Notes: a model not told the origin generated them from the letters alone. DNA of 64,000 nucleotides from Demequina gelatinilytica (GCF_000971115.1 NZ_BBLV01000005.1:160974-224973); one strand, 5' to 3'. Counted from the first letter of the stretch, positions 46,322-57,618 are shown. Numbers and translations: made by a program.

Positions 46322-46833
46322 GCGCCGACGTCGCCTGACGCCGGAGCGAGCGGCAGCAGCCTGACCGGGCCGAAGCCCTCGAGGAGGTCGAGCGGGTCGG
46401 TGTAGCCGCCATCGACCCGCACCCCCCAGTGGAGGCACGTGGCAGGCGCGCAGTGGCCCGGCTCGCTGCCGACCACCCCGACCTCCTCTCCGCGGGCCAC
46501 CGCGGTGCCGACCGCGGGCGGCTCCGCAACGGGCTCGAGGGATGTCACCACGCCGTTCCCGTGGTCGACCGTCACCACGCCACGGTCCACCACGCGTCCG
46601 GCGAACGCCACCACCCCGGGCCCGGGCGCCGTCACCGCCTGACCGGGCACCGCCTCGAGGTCGATCCCTCGATGCCCGGCCGCCCACGGTTGAGCCGGCG
46701 CGACGAAGAGGGCGTGCGCCCGCATCGGCGCGAGCGGAGAGGACAGCGCCGGCGGCGCTGCGGTGGCCGATGCCGACGCGGTCAGCGCGGCGGCCAGCAC
46801 GAGCGCGAGCGAGGCGCGCAGTCGAGGTCCCAT
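46192..46833 (-). CDS. Exported M23 (LytM-like) peptidase-domain protein
   Basis: A 213-aa protein. Signal peptide (about 1-26, [18 protein letters not shown]) then a LytM domain with HRGIDLE (first metal His and Asp) and [11 protein letters not shown]. The usual HxH motif is CLH, so the first His is replaced by Cys, a form frequent in actinobacterial members and of doubtful activity. After [12 protein letters not shown] the frame continues about 55 residues, ending antisense to the sigma-factor gene. A cell-wall role is likely. Confidence 0.8.
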   Translation of the reverse strand: MGPRLRASLALVLAAALTASASATAAPPALSSPLAPMRAHALFVAPAQPWAAGHRGIDLEAVPGQAVTAPGPGVVAFAGRVVDRGVVTVDHGNGVVTSLEPVAEPPAVGTAVARGEEVGVVGSEPGHCAPATCLHWGVRVDGGYTDPLDLLEGFGPVRLLPLAPASGDVGAQEKAPVRTSDSRSFFTAAEWICDTRDSVTPRIDPICASVRFS

Positions 46834-46954
46834 GGGACGATGCTCGGGCCGGGCGCGCGTCCGGCGCAGGCACGGGGGAGCGCCAGGGGATGGGCATCCC
46901 GCGACACGGAGCCGTGCACATCGCCCGAGGTCGTCGCGAGGCCCGCGCGTCCGG

Positions 46955-47167
46955 TACTCTAGAACCCGCATCCGGCATGCCCGGATGACGTCGCGCGTCA
47001 TTCGCCTCCCGTCGGAGGCGCCGGAAGGGCGAGGTCCGAGCAATCGGTGCCCGACCGCGTTGGCGCCAGGGATGCGAGCCACCCGGCCCGCATCGTCAAC
47101 CGAAACAGGCGCCCCCAGGGGCGCCACCGAAAGAAGCACGCGCAGCGCGCGTGCGAAAGGAAGTGCC
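46955..47167 (+). promoter_or_regulatory. rpsB promoter and leader
   Basis: TACTCT (46955-46960) is a plausible -10. The 200-nt leader holds GC-rich hairpins, among them GGCGCCCC with GGGGCGCC (about 47107-47125) and CACGCGC with GCGCGTG (about 47138-47154), then GAAAGGAAG before the start. An S2-binding leader is possible but I do not recognise a described motif. Confidence 0.45.
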
Positions 47168-48031
47168 ATGGCCGTCGTGACCATGCGCCAGCTGCTCGAC
47201 TCGGGTGTCCACTTCGGTCACCAGACCAGCCGCTGGAACCCCAAGATGAAGCGTTTCATCTTCACCGAGCGCAACGGTATCTACATCATCGACCTGCAGC
47301 AGTCGCTCGCGAAGATCGACGCCGCGTACTCGTTCGTGCGCGACACCGTCGCCCACGGCGGCACCGTGCTGTTCGTCGGCACCAAGCGCCAGGCGCAGGA
47401 GCAGATCGCCGAGCAGGCCAAGCGCGTGGGCATGCCCTACGTCAACGAGCGCTGGCTGGGCGGCATGCTCACCAACTTCCAGACGGTGAGCAAGCGCGTG
47501 CAGCGTCTCAAGGAGCTCGAGGAGATCGACTTCGACGACGTCGCCGGCTCGGGCCGCACCAAGAAGGAGCTGCTCAACCTCCGCCGCGAGATGGAGAAGC
47601 TCGACAAGACCCTCGGCGGCATCCGCGACATGGCCAAGGTGCCGTCCGTCGTGTGGATCGTCGACACCAACAAGGAGCACCTCGCGGTCGACGAGGCGAA
47701 GAAGCTCGGCGTCCCCGTCGTCGGCATCCTCGACTCCAACTGCGACCCCGACCACGTCGCGTACGGCATCCCCGGCAACGACGACGCCATCCGCTCGGTG
47801 GGCCTGCTCACCCGCGTGATCGCGGACGCGGTCGCCGAGGGCATCCGCCTGCGTCACTCGGGCGGCACCACCGGTGCCGAGGCCGAGGCGACCGGCGACG
47901 CCGAGCCCCTCGCCGAGTGGGAGCAGGAGCTCCTCGACGGCGCGAAGGCGGAGGAGAAGGCCGAGGAGGCCCCCGCCGCCGAGACCACCCCCGCCGCCGA
48001 GGCCACCGAGGCCGCGGCCGACGAGAAGTAA
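47168..48031 (+). CDS. rpsB: Ribosomal protein S2
   Basis: A 287-aa 30S protein. [41 protein letters not shown] and [12 protein letters not shown] are hallmarks. The last 50 residues are Ala/Glu-rich, like the S16 tail in this genome. It is followed by tsf after 11 nt, the universal rpsB-tsf unit. Confidence 0.97.
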   Translation: MAVVTMRQLLDSGVHFGHQTSRWNPKMKRFIFTERNGIYIIDLQQSLAKIDAAYSFVRDTVAHGGTVLFVGTKRQAQEQIAEQAKRVGMPYVNERWLGGMLTNFQTVSKRVQRLKELEEIDFDDVAGSGRTKKELLNLRREMEKLDKTLGGIRDMAKVPSVVWIVDTNKEHLAVDEAKKLGVPVVGILDSNCDPDHVAYGIPGNDDAIRSVGLLTRVIADAVAEGIRLRHSGGTTGAEAEATGDAEPLAEWEQELLDGAKAEEKAEEAPAAETTPAAEATEAAADEK

Positions 48032-48042
48032 GGACGCATCCC

Positions 48043-48882
48043 ATGGCGAACTACACCGTCGCTGACATCCAGGCGCTCCGCGAGCGCACGGGTGCCGGCA
48101 TGCTCGACGTCAAGAAGGCGCTCGACGAGGCCGATGGCAACCAGGAGAAGGCTGTCGAGATCCTTCGCATCAAGGGCCTGAAGGGCGTCGCCAAGCGCGA
48201 GGGCCGTTCGGCCTCCGAGGGCCTCGTCCTCAGCTCCATCCAGGACGCGGACGGCGGCCAGGTCGGCACGCTCCTCGAGCTCAACTCCGAGACCGACTTC
48301 GTCGCGAAGAACGAGAAGTTCATCGGCCTCGCCGAGCAGGTCCTCGCGGCCGTGGTCGCCGCCGGCGCCACGAACGCCGAGGAGGCCCTCGCGGCCGACA
48401 TCGACGGCAAGACCGTCGGCACGTTCATCGACGAGGCCGCGGGCACGCTGGGCGAGAAGATCGTGCTGCGTCGCGTGGCGCGCATCGAGGCGCCGGTCGT
48501 GACCGAGTACCTCCACCGCACCAACAAGGACCTCCCGGCCCAGGTCGGCGTCCTCGTGGGCACCGACGCCGCGGCCGCCTCGGTGGCCAAGGACGTCGCG
48601 ATGCACACCGCGGCGTACTCGCCCGCGTACCTCACCCGTGAGGACGCCCCGGAGGAGACCGTCGCCAACGAGCGTCGCGTCGCCGAGGAGGTCTCGCGTG
48701 CGGAGGGCAAGCCCGAGGCCGCGCTCCCGAAGATCATCGAGGGCCGCCTCAACGGCTGGTTCAAGGAGAACGTGCTGCTCGAGCAGGCGTTCGCCAAGGA
48801 CCCGAAGACCACGGTCGGCAAGGTCGTGGCGGAGACGGGTGGCGCTGTTGTCGCCTTCGCCCGCTTCCGTGTGGGAGCCTAA
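48043..48882 (+). CDS. tsf: Elongation factor Ts
   Basis: A 279-aa GDP-exchange factor for EF-Tu. [43 protein letters not shown] and the C-terminal [18 protein letters not shown] are typical. Second gene after rpsB; the 62-nt gap to pyrH has AGGAGGAA only. Confidence 0.97.
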   Translation: MANYTVADIQALRERTGAGMLDVKKALDEADGNQEKAVEILRIKGLKGVAKREGRSASEGLVLSSIQDADGGQVGTLLELNSETDFVAKNEKFIGLAEQVLAAVVAAGATNAEEALAADIDGKTVGTFIDEAAGTLGEKIVLRRVARIEAPVVTEYLHRTNKDLPAQVGVLVGTDAAAASVAKDVAMHTAAYSPAYLTREDAPEETVANERRVAEEVSRAEGKPEAALPKIIEGRLNGWFKENVLLEQAFAKDPKTTVGKVVAETGGAVVAFARFRVGA

Positions 48883-48944
48883 GGCTTAGCCTTTCCCCAC
48901 CACCCATATATGAGCAAGGCGCGGCGCGCCGTCAGGAGGAATCC

Positions 48945-49691
48945 GTGTCCGAGACCAGCGATCTGATCCCGGGCAAGGAGCCCCAGGCGGCGCGCCGCGT
49001 GCTTCTCAAGCTCTCCGGCGAGATGTTCGGCGGGGGGCAGCTGGGGCTCGACCCCGACGTGGTGAGCCGTGTCGCGCGCGAGATCGCGGATGCCGTCCGG
49101 CAGGGCGTGCAGGTGGCGATCGTCGTCGGCGGTGGCAACTTCTTCCGCGGCGCCGAGCTCTCCGAGCGCGGCATGGAGCGCTCCCGTGCCGACTACATGG
49201 GCATGCTCGGCACCGTGATGAACGCGCTCGCGCTGCAGGACTTCCTCGAGCAGGCGGGCGTCACCACGCGCGTGCAGACCGCCATCACCATGGGCCAGGT
49301 CGCCGAGTCGTACCTTCCGCTTCGCGCCATCCGGCACATGGAGAAGGGCCGCGTCGTGATCTTCGGCGCGGGCGCGGGCATGCCGTACTTCTCCACGGAC
49401 ACCGTGTCGCTCCAGCGTGCGCTTGAGACCCGGTGCTCCGAGGTGCTCATGGGCAAGAACGGCGTCGACGCCGTGTACTCGGCCGACCCTCGCAAGCACG
49501 CCGATGCGGAGCGGCTCGAGCATGTGACGTACGGCGAGGCGCTCCAGAAGCGGCTTGCCGTGATGGACGCCGCCGCCTTCTCGCTCGCGATGGACAACCG
49601 GATGCCCATGCAGGTGTTCGGCCTCGACACCCCTGGAAATGTGACTCGCGCCCTCCTGGGTGAGAGAATCGGAACCCTGGTGACGGCCTGA
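48945..49691 (+). CDS. pyrH: UMP kinase
   Basis: A 248-aa hexameric kinase making [28 protein letters not shown] and [16 protein letters not shown] are family motifs. GTG start after AGGAGGAAT. It lies in the rpsB-tsf-pyrH-frr order conserved across bacteria. Confidence 0.96.
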   Translation: MSETSDLIPGKEPQAARRVLLKLSGEMFGGGQLGLDPDVVSRVAREIADAVRQGVQVAIVVGGGNFFRGAELSERGMERSRADYMGMLGTVMNALALQDFLEQAGVTTRVQTAITMGQVAESYLPLRAIRHMEKGRVVIFGAGAGMPYFSTDTVSLQRALETRCSEVLMGKNGVDAVYSADPRKHADAERLEHVTYGEALQKRLAVMDAAAFSLAMDNRMPMQVFGLDTPGNVTRALLGERIGTLVTA

Positions 49692-49714
49692 CGCCGCACC
49701 GTTAGGAGACAAGC

Positions 49715-50272
49715 GTGACTGAGATGATCCTCCTCGAGGCCGAGGAGAACATGGACCAGGCTGTGGCCGTCGCGAAGGACAACTTCGGGAAGATCCGCAC
49801 CGGCCAGGCGAGCTCCGCGATGTTCGCGTCGATCGCCGTCGACTACTACGGTGCCCCCACGCCGCTCCAGCAGCTCGCGTCGATCAACGTGACCGAGGCC
49901 CGCACCGTGGTCATCGCGCCGTACGACGCGAGCGCCAAGAAGGAGATCGAGACCGCCCTGCGGAACTCGGACCTGGGCGTCAACCCGTCCGACGACGGCA
50001 ACGTGCTGCGCGTGGTCCTCCCGCAGCTCACGGAGGAGCGCCGCCGCGACTACGTGAAGCTCGCCAAGGCCAAGGCCGAGGAGTCGCGCGTCACCATCCG
50101 CAACATGCGCCGCAAGGCGAAGGACCAGATCGACGCCGCCGTCAAGGACGGCGAGGCCGGCGAGGACGAGGGCACGCGCGCGGAGAAGGAGCTCGACGCG
50201 CTCACCAAGAAGCACGTCGACGCGATCGACGCCCTGCTCGCCCACAAGGAGAGCGAGCTCCTGGCGGTCTGA
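49715..50272 (+). CDS. frr: Ribosome recycling factor
   Basis: A 185-aa factor that with EF-G splits post-termination ribosomes. [27 protein letters not shown] and [23 protein letters not shown] are typical. GTG start after TAGGAGAC, 23 nt behind pyrH. Confidence 0.96.
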   Translation: MTEMILLEAEENMDQAVAVAKDNFGKIRTGQASSAMFASIAVDYYGAPTPLQQLASINVTEARTVVIAPYDASAKKEIETALRNSDLGVNPSDDGNVLRVVLPQLTEERRRDYVKLAKAKAEESRVTIRNMRRKAKDQIDAAVKDGEAGEDEGTRAEKELDALTKKHVDAIDALLAHKESELLAV

Positions 50273-50303
50273 TGCCTGACGCGACCGTGCGACAGGGCGT
50301 CTC

Positions 50304-51371
50304 ATGAGGTGGGGGCGCCGCCGCGAGGCGGACCTCGACACCTCGGAGCAGGACGCCCCGCTCGGGGCCCCTGTCGGCACGCCCATGTTCGCCCCCGTGA
50401 ACGCCTCGCCCGTCGGGGAGCCCGTCCCGCAGGTGGCCGAGGCGGTGGCCCGGGCCGAGTCCCCCGTGGTCGCGCGCGACGCGGCGGAGGACGATGCCGT
50501 CGACCCGGTCGACGTGACCGTCCCCCTCCCGGACGCCGTGCCGGCGCCCCGCAAGCGAGGGGGACGCAACCTGGGTCTCGCGACCGTCGTGGGCGCGGTC
50601 CTCGGCGTCGGCGCGCTCGCGACGGCGTGGTGGGACCCCCTTGCCTTCGCCATCGCGATCTACGGCTTCTGCATCGCCGCGATCATCGAGTGGCGCGCCG
50701 CGCTCGCGCGGCACGGGATGCACATCGCGTTGACCCCCGTCCTGGTGGCGACCGTCGGCATGGGCGTCGCCACGTGGTACGGCGGGGGCGAGGGCCTGGT
50801 GGTCGCGCTGCTCGTCGCCTGCGCGGGCGTGGTCGCCTGGCGCATCGTCGACGACCGCGTCGAGAACACCATGGCGGACTCCCTGGTGAGCATCCTCACG
50901 CTCACGTGGATCCCGTTCCTCGGGTCCTTCATGCTGCTCATCGAGCTGTCGGACGACGGCTGGCAGCGGATCATGGTGGTGATGATCGCCGTGGTCTTCA
51001 ACGACACGTTCGCGCTGTTCACCGGCATGCTGCTCGGCCGGCGCAAGCTGCTCGAGCGGGTCAGCCCGAACAAGACCTGGGAAGGCGCCATCGGAGGTGC
51101 GCTCTTCGGCATCGTCGGCGCGTCCGTCGGCGCCTACGTGCTGCTCGACGGCCGCTGGGCCCTGGGCGCCCTCGTGGGTGCCGCATGCGTGGTCGCCGCG
51201 GTGCTCGGCGATCTCGCCGAGTCCGTGCTCAAGCGCGACCTCGCCGTCAAGGACATGTCGAGCGTCATCCCCGGCCACGGGGGGATCCTCGACCGCCTCG
51301 ACTCCCTGCTCCCGGCGGCGGCCGCGGCCTACGTCGTCTTCGCCCTTCCATCGTTCCTGGGGACCCTATGA
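50304..51371 (+). CDS. cdsA: Phosphatidate cytidylyltransferase
   Basis: A 355-aa membrane enzyme that makes CDP-diacylglycerol. About 90 N-terminal residues are hydrophilic and Pro/Glu-rich; eight or so helices follow. The signature [25 protein letters not shown] is at the C-terminus. The extended N-terminus is common in actinobacteria. It overlaps rlmN by 4 nt. Confidence 0.94.
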   Translation: MRWGRRREADLDTSEQDAPLGAPVGTPMFAPVNASPVGEPVPQVAEAVARAESPVVARDAAEDDAVDPVDVTVPLPDAVPAPRKRGGRNLGLATVVGAVLGVGALATAWWDPLAFAIAIYGFCIAAIIEWRAALARHGMHIALTPVLVATVGMGVATWYGGGEGLVVALLVACAGVVAWRIVDDRVENTMADSLVSILTLTWIPFLGSFMLLIELSDDGWQRIMVVMIAVVFNDTFALFTGMLLGRRKLLERVSPNKTWEGAIGGALFGIVGASVGAYVLLDGRWALGALVGAACVVAAVLGDLAESVLKRDLAVKDMSSVIPGHGGILDRLDSLLPAAAAAYVVFALPSFLGTL

Positions 51372-52480
51372 CCTCGCTGCCCACCCTCCCGATGCTCGCG
51401 CCGCGCCGCGGCAAGCCGCCGCGCCACTTCGCGGACCTGGACCCCGTCGAGCGGGTCGATGCGCTCAAGCAGCTGGGCCAGCCGGCCTTCCGCGCGAAGC
51501 AGCTCGCGACCCACTACTACGACCACCTCACGGTCGACCCCACGGACATGACGGACCTCCCGGCGACCGCCCGCGACACGCTCGTGGGCGAGCTGTTCCC
51601 GCCGCTGCTCACGCACGTCACGCAGCTCACGGCGGACGACGGCGCGACCATGAAGACGCTGTGGAACCTCATCGACAACGCCAAGGTCGAGTCGGTGCTG
51701 ATGAAGTACCCCGACCGCGCGACGCTGTGCGTCACCAGCCAGGCCGGCTGTGGCATGGCGTGCCCGTTCTGCGCCACGGGCCAGATGGGCCTGACCCGCA
51801 ACCTCTCCGCGGGCGAGATCATCGAGCAGGTGCGGCTCGCGGCCAAGCAGGCGCGCGACGGCGAGCTGGGAGGCGACCCCGTCCGCCTGTCGAACGTGGT
51901 GTTCATGGGCATGGGCGAGCCGCTCGCGAACTACGCCGCGGTGATGACCGCCGTGCGTGCGCTCACCAGCCCCGCTCCCGACGGGTTCGGGCTGTCCGCC
52001 CGGCACGTGACCGTGTCGACCGTGGGCCTCGTCACGGGCATCGACCGTCTCGCGGGGGAGGGGATCCCGGTCACGCTCGCGCTGAGCCTCCATGCGCCGG
52101 ATGACGAGCTCCGCGACTCGCTGGTGCCGATCAACGCCCGCTGGAAGGTCGACGAGGCGCTCGACGCCGCTCGCCGGTACTTCGACGCCACCGGGCGCCG
52201 GGTCAGCATCGAGTACGCGCTGATCCGCGACATCAACGACCACGCGCACCGCGCGGAGCTGCTCGCGAAGAAGCTCAACGCGCGCGGCGACGGGTGGGTC
52301 CACGTCAACCCCATCCCGCTCAACCCGACGCCGGGCTCCAAGTGGACGGCGTCCGACCCCAAGGTCGAGCAGGAGTTCGTCCGCATCCTCAGAATGCACG
52401 GGATTCCCACGACCATCAGGGATACTCGGGGAAGCGACATCGACGGCGCGTGCGGCCAGCTGGCCATCAAGGAGAGGTGA
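51368..52480 (+). CDS. rlmN: Dual-specificity rRNA/tRNA methyltransferase RlmN
   Basis: A 370-aa radical SAM enzyme that methylates C2 of A2503 in 23S rRNA and A37 of some tRNAs. CGMACPFC holds the three Fe-S cysteines; [20 protein letters not shown] and the C-terminal GACGQL with the catalytic Cys are visible. The ATG overlaps the cdsA stop. Confidence 0.95.
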   Translation: MTSLPTLPMLAPRRGKPPRHFADLDPVERVDALKQLGQPAFRAKQLATHYYDHLTVDPTDMTDLPATARDTLVGELFPPLLTHVTQLTADDGATMKTLWNLIDNAKVESVLMKYPDRATLCVTSQAGCGMACPFCATGQMGLTRNLSAGEIIEQVRLAAKQARDGELGGDPVRLSNVVFMGMGEPLANYAAVMTAVRALTSPAPDGFGLSARHVTVSTVGLVTGIDRLAGEGIPVTLALSLHAPDDELRDSLVPINARWKVDEALDAARRYFDATGRRVSIEYALIRDINDHAHRAELLAKKLNARGDGWVHVNPIPLNPTPGSKWTASDPKVEQEFVRILRMHGIPTTIRDTRGSDIDGACGQLAIKER

Positions 52481-53043
52481 TGACTGTCCTGTTCCCCAAG
52501 GTGGGCTCACTCAAGCTCGGCTACAACACCACGCAGGTCGAGGAGTTCTTCGACCTGGCGCGCGCGGCGTACGAGCGTCCCGGCGAGGCGGAGAAGGCGC
52601 TCGAGCCGCTCGACGTGCGTCGCATGGCGTTCGACCTCAAGCACGGGGGCTATGACACCTCGGCGGTGGACGCCGCGCTCGACCGCCTCGAGACCGCCTT
52701 CGTGGGACGCCAGCGCGAGACCTACGTGCGCGCGAACGGCCAGGACGCCTGGATGCAGGAGCTCGCGACCCGCGCGCAGACGCTGTACCCGCGTCTGCGC
52801 CGCCCCGGCGGCGAGCGCTTCGCGCACCCGTCGCTGGTGAGCACCGGCTACCGCGCGTCCGACGTCGACGAGCTCCTGGCGCGGGTCACCGCCTTCTTCG
52901 ACCGCGGCGCCCCGCTGACGGCGGACGAGGTCCGCGGTGCGACGTTCCGCTCGGCGCACGGTTCGCGTGCCTACGACGAGGGCACCGTCGACGCGTTCCT
53001 GGCGCGCATGGTCGACATCCTGCTCGGCGTCGCCGAGGGATGA
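52480..53043 (+). CDS. DivIVA-like domain protein
   Basis: A 187-aa protein with four related segments. Each has a small-residue turn followed by a helix: LGYNTTQVEEFFDLA (about 13), GGYDTSAVDAALDRL (about 58), TGYRASDVDELLARV (about 122) and SRAYDEGTVDAFLARM (about 160). The GYxxxxVDxxL pattern is that of the DivIVA N-terminal membrane-binding motif. Long coiled coils of true DivIVA are absent. It overlaps rlmN by one base and dxr by four, so it is firmly in this operon. A polar or septal role is conjecture. Confidence 0.75.
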   Translation: MTVLFPKVGSLKLGYNTTQVEEFFDLARAAYERPGEAEKALEPLDVRRMAFDLKHGGYDTSAVDAALDRLETAFVGRQRETYVRANGQDAWMQELATRAQTLYPRLRRPGGERFAHPSLVSTGYRASDVDELLARVTAFFDRGAPLTADEVRGATFRSAHGSRAYDEGTVDAFLARMVDILLGVAEG

Positions 53044-54194
53044 CCCGCACCGTCTCCCTGCTGGGCTCCACCGGTTCCATCGGGACACAGGCGCTCGACG
53101 TGGTCGCGCGCCATCCCGAGCGGCTCGACGTCGTGGCGCTCGCCGCCGGCGGCTCCGACCCCGACGCCATCATCGCGCAGGCGCTCGCGCATCGTCCCCG
53201 CTACGTCGCGGTCGCGCGGCAGGAGGCCGTCGCGCCCATCGCCGATGCGCTGCCCGGGATCGAGGTGCGCGGCGGGGCCGATGCGGTGGTGGAGGCCGCG
53301 CGGTTGGGCGCCGACGTGGTGCTCAACGGCATGACGGGCTCGGTGGGGCTGCGCCCCACGCTCGCCGCTCTCGAGTCCGGCTCGACGCTCGCGCTCGCCA
53401 ACAAGGAGTCGCTGGTCGCGGGGGGCGCGCTGGTGCTCGCCGCGAAGCGGCGCGACGATCAGATCGTCCCTGTCGACTCCGAGCACTCCGCGCTCGCGCA
53501 GTCGCTGCGCTCGGGCACGCACGGCGAGGTCCGCCGGCTGGTGGTGACCGCCTCGGGCGGCGCGTTCCGCGGCCGCTCGCGCGCATCGCTCGCGCACGTG
53601 ACGCCGGCCGATGCGCTGGCCCACCCCAACTGGGACATGGGCCCCGTGGTGACCATCAACTCGGCCTCGATGGTGAACAAGGCCCTCGAGGTGGCCGAGG
53701 CGCACCTGCTCTTCGACATCCCCATGGACCGCATCGACGTGGTGGTGCACCCGCAGTCGATCGTGCACTCCATGGTCGAGTTCGTCGACGGCGCGACCAT
53801 CGCGCAGGCCTCGCCGCCGGACATGCGGCTGCCCATCGCGCTCGGGCTGAGCTGGCCCGAGCGGCTCGCGGACGTCGCGCCCCGGCTCGACTGGACCGCG
53901 GCCACCGCGTGGACCTTCGAGCCGCTCGACGAGGACGCGTTCCCCGCGATCCGCCTCATGCGGGACGCGGTCGCCGCATCGTCCCTGCATCCGGCCGTCT
54001 TCAACGCCGCCAACGAGGAGTGCGTGCAGGCGTTCGTCGACGGCGCGCTCCCGTTCCTCGGGATCGTCGACACGGTCCGGCGCGTTGTGGAGGCGTACGA
54101 GGCCCCGTCGAGCGTCACGCTCGACGCGGTGGACGAGGCCGAGCGGTGGGCGCGCACGCGTGCACACGAGGTCATCGCAGGAGTGGGAGAGTAG
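53040..54194 (+). CDS. dxr: 1-deoxy-D-xylulose 5-phosphate reductoisomerase
   Basis: A 384-aa enzyme, second step of the non-mevalonate isoprenoid pathway. LLGSTGSIGTQALDVV binds NADPH; NKESLVAGG, VPVDSEHSAL and ASGGAFRGR line the active site. IspG is encoded two genes downstream. It overlaps the DivIVA-like gene by 4 nt. Confidence 0.96.
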   Translation: MTRTVSLLGSTGSIGTQALDVVARHPERLDVVALAAGGSDPDAIIAQALAHRPRYVAVARQEAVAPIADALPGIEVRGGADAVVEAARLGADVVLNGMTGSVGLRPTLAALESGSTLALANKESLVAGGALVLAAKRRDDQIVPVDSEHSALAQSLRSGTHGEVRRLVVTASGGAFRGRSRASLAHVTPADALAHPNWDMGPVVTINSASMVNKALEVAEAHLLFDIPMDRIDVVVHPQSIVHSMVEFVDGATIAQASPPDMRLPIALGLSWPERLADVAPRLDWTAATAWTFEPLDEDAFPAIRLMRDAVAASSLHPAVFNAANEECVQAFVDGALPFLGIVDTVRRVVEAYEAPSSVTLDAVDEAERWARTRAHEVIAGVGE

Positions 54195-54199
54195 AACGT

Positions 54200-55510
54200 A
54201 TGGCTGAGGTCGTGGGCTGGCTGGTGCTCATCGTCGGGCTGCTGGTGTCGGTGGCGCTGCATGAGCTGGGCCACATGCTGCCCGCCAAGCGCTTCGGGGT
54301 CCGCGTGAGCGAGTACTTCGTGGGCTTCGGGCCCAAGATCTGGTCCCGCAAGGGCAAGGAGACCGAGTACGGCGTCAAGGCGATCCCGCTGGGCGGCTAC
54401 GTCAAGCTCATCGGGATGATCCCGCCCGCCGAACGTGTCAAGCCCGTCAAGGGCACGGGCCGCATCGCGCAGCTCATCGCGGACACCCGCGAGGCCTCGG
54501 TGGAGGAGATCCCCGAGGGTGAGGACCATCGCGCCTTCTACCACCTCACGTGGTGGCGCAAGGCGATCGTGATGTTCGGCGGACCGTTCGTCAACCTGGT
54601 GATCGCGCTGCTGCTGTTCACCGGCGTGTTTCTCGTCATGGGCACCCCGGGCGAGCCGACCCTCACCATCAACAGCCTGTCCGCGTGCGTGGCACCCGCC
54701 GGCCAGACCGAGTGCACCGCGGATGATCCGGCCGCGCCTGCCGCCGCGGCCGGCCTCCAGGCGGGAGACACGGTCACGGCGGTCGACGGCACCGCGATCA
54801 GCACGTGGGACGAGTTCACGGCCTACGTCGCGGACCGGCCCGGCCAGGAGATCGTCCTCGGCGTCGAGCGCGACGGCAGCGCCATGGACATCCCGGTCAC
54901 GCCCGCCTTGAGCGAGCGCTACGTCTACGACGACGCCGGCGCCGTGGTGACGGATGCCAACGGTGACCCGATGACGCACGAGGTCGGCTTCGTGGGCATC
55001 GCGCCCGAGAGCACCACGGTGCACAGCGTCACGTCGGGTGCCGAGTACACCGCCTACGTGCTCGGGGCGACGGTCGACGCGGTGGTGCACCTGCCGCAGA
55101 AGGTCTACGACGTCGCCCTCGCCGCCGCGGGCGTCGAGGAGCGCTCGACCGACTCGCTCGTGAGCGTGGTCGGAGTCGGGCGCATCGCGGGCGAGATCAG
55201 CTCCGCCGACGTCGACGGTTACGGCATCGGCGCCAAGATCGCCGACGAGCTCATGCTGCTCGGCAGCCTCAACCTCGCCCTCTTCGCCTTCAACATGATC
55301 CCGCTGGTGCCGCTCGACGGCGGCCACATCGCCTCGGCGCTGTGGCAGGCGGTCAAGAACGGGTGGGCGCGCCTGCGCGGCCTGCCCCGCCCGGCGCCCG
55401 TGGACGTCGCGCGCATGATGCCCGTCGCCTACGGGGTCTTCGCGCTGCTGCTCGTCATGGGCGCCATCCTCATCTACGCGGACATCGTCGTACCCATCAG
55501 CGTGGTCTGA
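54200..55510 (+). CDS. rip: Site-2 membrane metalloprotease (RseP/Rip type)
   Basis: A 436-aa intramembrane protease. Helix 1 carries HELGH near residue 21, a PDZ domain spans about 170-235, and the third metal ligand is in NMIPLVPLDGGH (near 375). Known Rip proteins cut anti-sigma factors and regulate envelope stress. It sits between dxr and ispG, its usual actinobacterial place. Five nucleotides separate it from dxr. Confidence 0.94.
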   Translation: MAEVVGWLVLIVGLLVSVALHELGHMLPAKRFGVRVSEYFVGFGPKIWSRKGKETEYGVKAIPLGGYVKLIGMIPPAERVKPVKGTGRIAQLIADTREASVEEIPEGEDHRAFYHLTWWRKAIVMFGGPFVNLVIALLLFTGVFLVMGTPGEPTLTINSLSACVAPAGQTECTADDPAAPAAAAGLQAGDTVTAVDGTAISTWDEFTAYVADRPGQEIVLGVERDGSAMDIPVTPALSERYVYDDAGAVVTDANGDPMTHEVGFVGIAPESTTVHSVTSGAEYTAYVLGATVDAVVHLPQKVYDVALAAAGVEERSTDSLVSVVGVGRIAGEISSADVDGYGIGAKIADELMLLGSLNLALFAFNMIPLVPLDGGHIASALWQAVKNGWARLRGLPRPAPVDVARMMPVAYGVFALLLVMGAILIYADIVVPISVV

Positions 55511-55546
55511 CCAAGCCCGCACACGACCCTGGGAGATACTGACAAC

Positions 55547-56701
55547 GTGACAGCCATCGGACTCGGCATGCCCGCCATGCCTGCACCCGTGCTCGCCCCG
55601 CGCCGCAAGACGCGCAAGATCAAGGTGGGCGACGTGTACGTGGGCGGCGACGCACCGGTGTCGGTGCAGTCGATGTGCACCACCAAGACCCACGACGTGA
55701 ACGCGACGCTCCAGCAGATCGCGGAGCTCACGGCGGCCGGCTGCGACATCGTGCGCGTGGCCTGCCCCACGCAGGACGACGCCGACGCCCTGCCCGCGAT
55801 CGCCAGGAAGTCCAACATCCCGGTCATCGCGGACATCCACTTCCAGCCCAAGTACGTGTTCGCCGCGATCGAGGCCGGCTGCGCCGCGGTCCGCGTCAAC
55901 CCGGGCAACATCAAGAGGTTCGACGACCAGGTCAAGGAGATCGCGCAGGCGGCCAAGGACCACGGCACGTCGATCCGCATCGGCGTCAACGCCGGCTCGC
56001 TGGACAAGCGGCTGCTCGACAAGTACGGCAAGCCCACCGCGGAAGCCCTGGTGGAGTCCGCCGTGTGGGAGGCCAGCCTGTTCGAGGAGCACGACTTCCA
56101 CGACTTCAAGATCTCGGTCAAGCACAACGACCCCGTGGTGATGGTGCGCGCCTACGAGATGCTGAGCGAGCGCGGCGACTGGCCGCTGCACCTCGGCGTG
56201 ACCGAGGCGGGTCCGGCCTTCCAGGGGACCATCAAGTCCGCGACGGCCTTCGGCGCGCTCCTGAGCCAGGGCATCGGCGACACCATCCGCGTGTCCCTGT
56301 CCGCGCCTCCGGTCGAGGAGGTCAAGGTCGGCATCCAGATCCTTCAGGCGCTCAACCTGCGCCCCCGCAAGCTCGAGATCGTGTCGTGCCCCTCGTGCGG
56401 CCGCGCCCAGGTGGACGTCTACGAGCTCGCGGAGAAGGTCACCGCGGGCCTCGAGGGCATGGAGGTGCCGCTGCGCGTCGCCGTCATGGGCTGCGTGGTC
56501 AACGGGCCCGGCGAGGCGCGCGAGGCGGACCTCGGCGTGGCCTCGGGCAACGGCAAGGGCCAGATCTTCGTCAAGGGCGAGGTCATCAAGACGGTGCCCG
56601 AGAAGGACATCGTGGAGACCCTCATCGAGGAGGCGATGAAGATCGCCGAGACGATGGAGCCCGTCGAGGGTGCGTCCCCGGAGGTGATCGCCGCGTCATG
56701 A
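55547..56701 (+). CDS. ispG: 4-hydroxy-3-methylbut-2-enyl diphosphate synthase
   Basis: A 384-aa Fe-S enzyme, late step of the non-mevalonate pathway. [21 protein letters not shown] and the cluster cysteines in [13 protein letters not shown] and [13 protein letters not shown] are present. GTG start after CTGGGAG. It overlaps the next gene by 4 nt. Confidence 0.96.
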   Translation: MTAIGLGMPAMPAPVLAPRRKTRKIKVGDVYVGGDAPVSVQSMCTTKTHDVNATLQQIAELTAAGCDIVRVACPTQDDADALPAIARKSNIPVIADIHFQPKYVFAAIEAGCAAVRVNPGNIKRFDDQVKEIAQAAKDHGTSIRIGVNAGSLDKRLLDKYGKPTAEALVESAVWEASLFEEHDFHDFKISVKHNDPVVMVRAYEMLSERGDWPLHLGVTEAGPAFQGTIKSATAFGALLSQGIGDTIRVSLSAPPVEEVKVGIQILQALNLRPRKLEIVSCPSCGRAQVDVYELAEKVTAGLEGMEVPLRVAVMGCVVNGPGEAREADLGVASGNGKGQIFVKGEVIKTVPEKDIVETLIEEAMKIAETMEPVEGASPEVIAAS

Positions 56702-57618
56702 CGGACTCGTTGCTCAGGCGTGCGCAGCATTCGCTGGCGCCCCTGCAGCGACGCGACGTCGACTCCGCGATCGAGCTCGCGGCCACCGATGCGGTGGCGC
56801 ACGTGGTGCCGCTCATGCATCTCGAGGCCGCACGCGCCTCGGGCGTCATGCCGGGCTCGCTGTGGGGGGTGCGGCGGCGGTCCGGGCTCCACTCGGCGCT
56901 CATCGGCGTGGTGTGGAACGGCGCCAACCTGTGCGCGGTGCTGCCCTCCGGCGACCCCGAGGAGGACGATGCGCTGCGGGCCGAGGTCGCGGCGGGAGCC
57001 ATCGCGCGGCTCACCCGACCCGCGGCGCTCGTGGGCCCCGCCGACGTGACGCTCGACCTGTGGGGCCGCGTCGAGCCGTGGTGGGGTCCCGCACGGGAGG
57101 TGCGCGCGCGACAGGTCTCGATGGCGATCTCTGGCGAGCCCACGCGCGTCGAGGGCCTCGACGCCGCCGACCTCGCGCTCGAGGAGGTGCGCGAGTCGAC
57201 GCTGGACGACTACGACGTGCTGCTCCCGGCATGCGTGCACATGTTCATCGGGGAGGTGGGCTACGACCCCCTCCAGCACGGGCGCGCGGGATACGAGGAG
57301 CGGCTGCGGTACCTCATCCGTGCCGGCCGTTCCTTCGTGCAGCTCGGCACCGTGAACGGGTCGCGCCAGGTGGTCTTCAAGGCCGAGGTGGGCGCCCTCG
57401 GAGGCGGGGTCGCGCAGGTCCAAGGCGTGTGGGTGCACCCTGCGGTGCGGGGCCGGGGCCTCGCGCGCGCGGGCATGGCCGCGACGGTCGACCTGGTGCG
57501 TGAGCGCCTCGCGCCCACCGTGAGCCTCTACGTGAACGACTTCAACCCGGTCGCGATCCGCACGTACGACGCGGTCGGCTTCGCACGCGTGGGGACCTTC
57601 GCGACCGTGATGTTCTAG
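56698..57618 (+). CDS. GNAT acetyltransferase with N-terminal DUF4081-like domain
   Basis: A 306-aa protein. The first 140 residues resemble DUF4081; the C-terminal GNAT fold has [25 protein letters not shown] (acetyl-CoA site) and [21 protein letters not shown] gene of this type follows ispG in many actinobacteria. Its substrate is unknown. ATG overlaps the ispG stop. Confidence 0.88.
   Translation: MTDSLLRRAQHSLAPLQRRDVDSAIELAATDAVAHVVPLMHLEAARASGVMPGSLWGVRRRSGLHSALIGVVWNGANLCAVLPSGDPEEDDALRAEVAAGAIARLTRPAALVGPADVTLDLWGRVEPWWGPAREVRARQVSMAISGEPTRVEGLDAADLALEEVRESTLDDYDVLLPACVHMFIGEVGYDPLQHGRAGYEERLRYLIRAGRSFVQLGTVNGSRQVVFKAEVGALGGGVAQVQGVWVHPAVRGRGLARAGMAATVDLVRERLAPTVSLYVNDFNPVAIRTYDAVGFARVGTFATVMF

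Noticed and set aside
53459..56191. A 910-codon antisense frame over dxr, rip and ispG
   Set aside because: The three sense genes carry all family motifs; the antisense product is a composition shadow.
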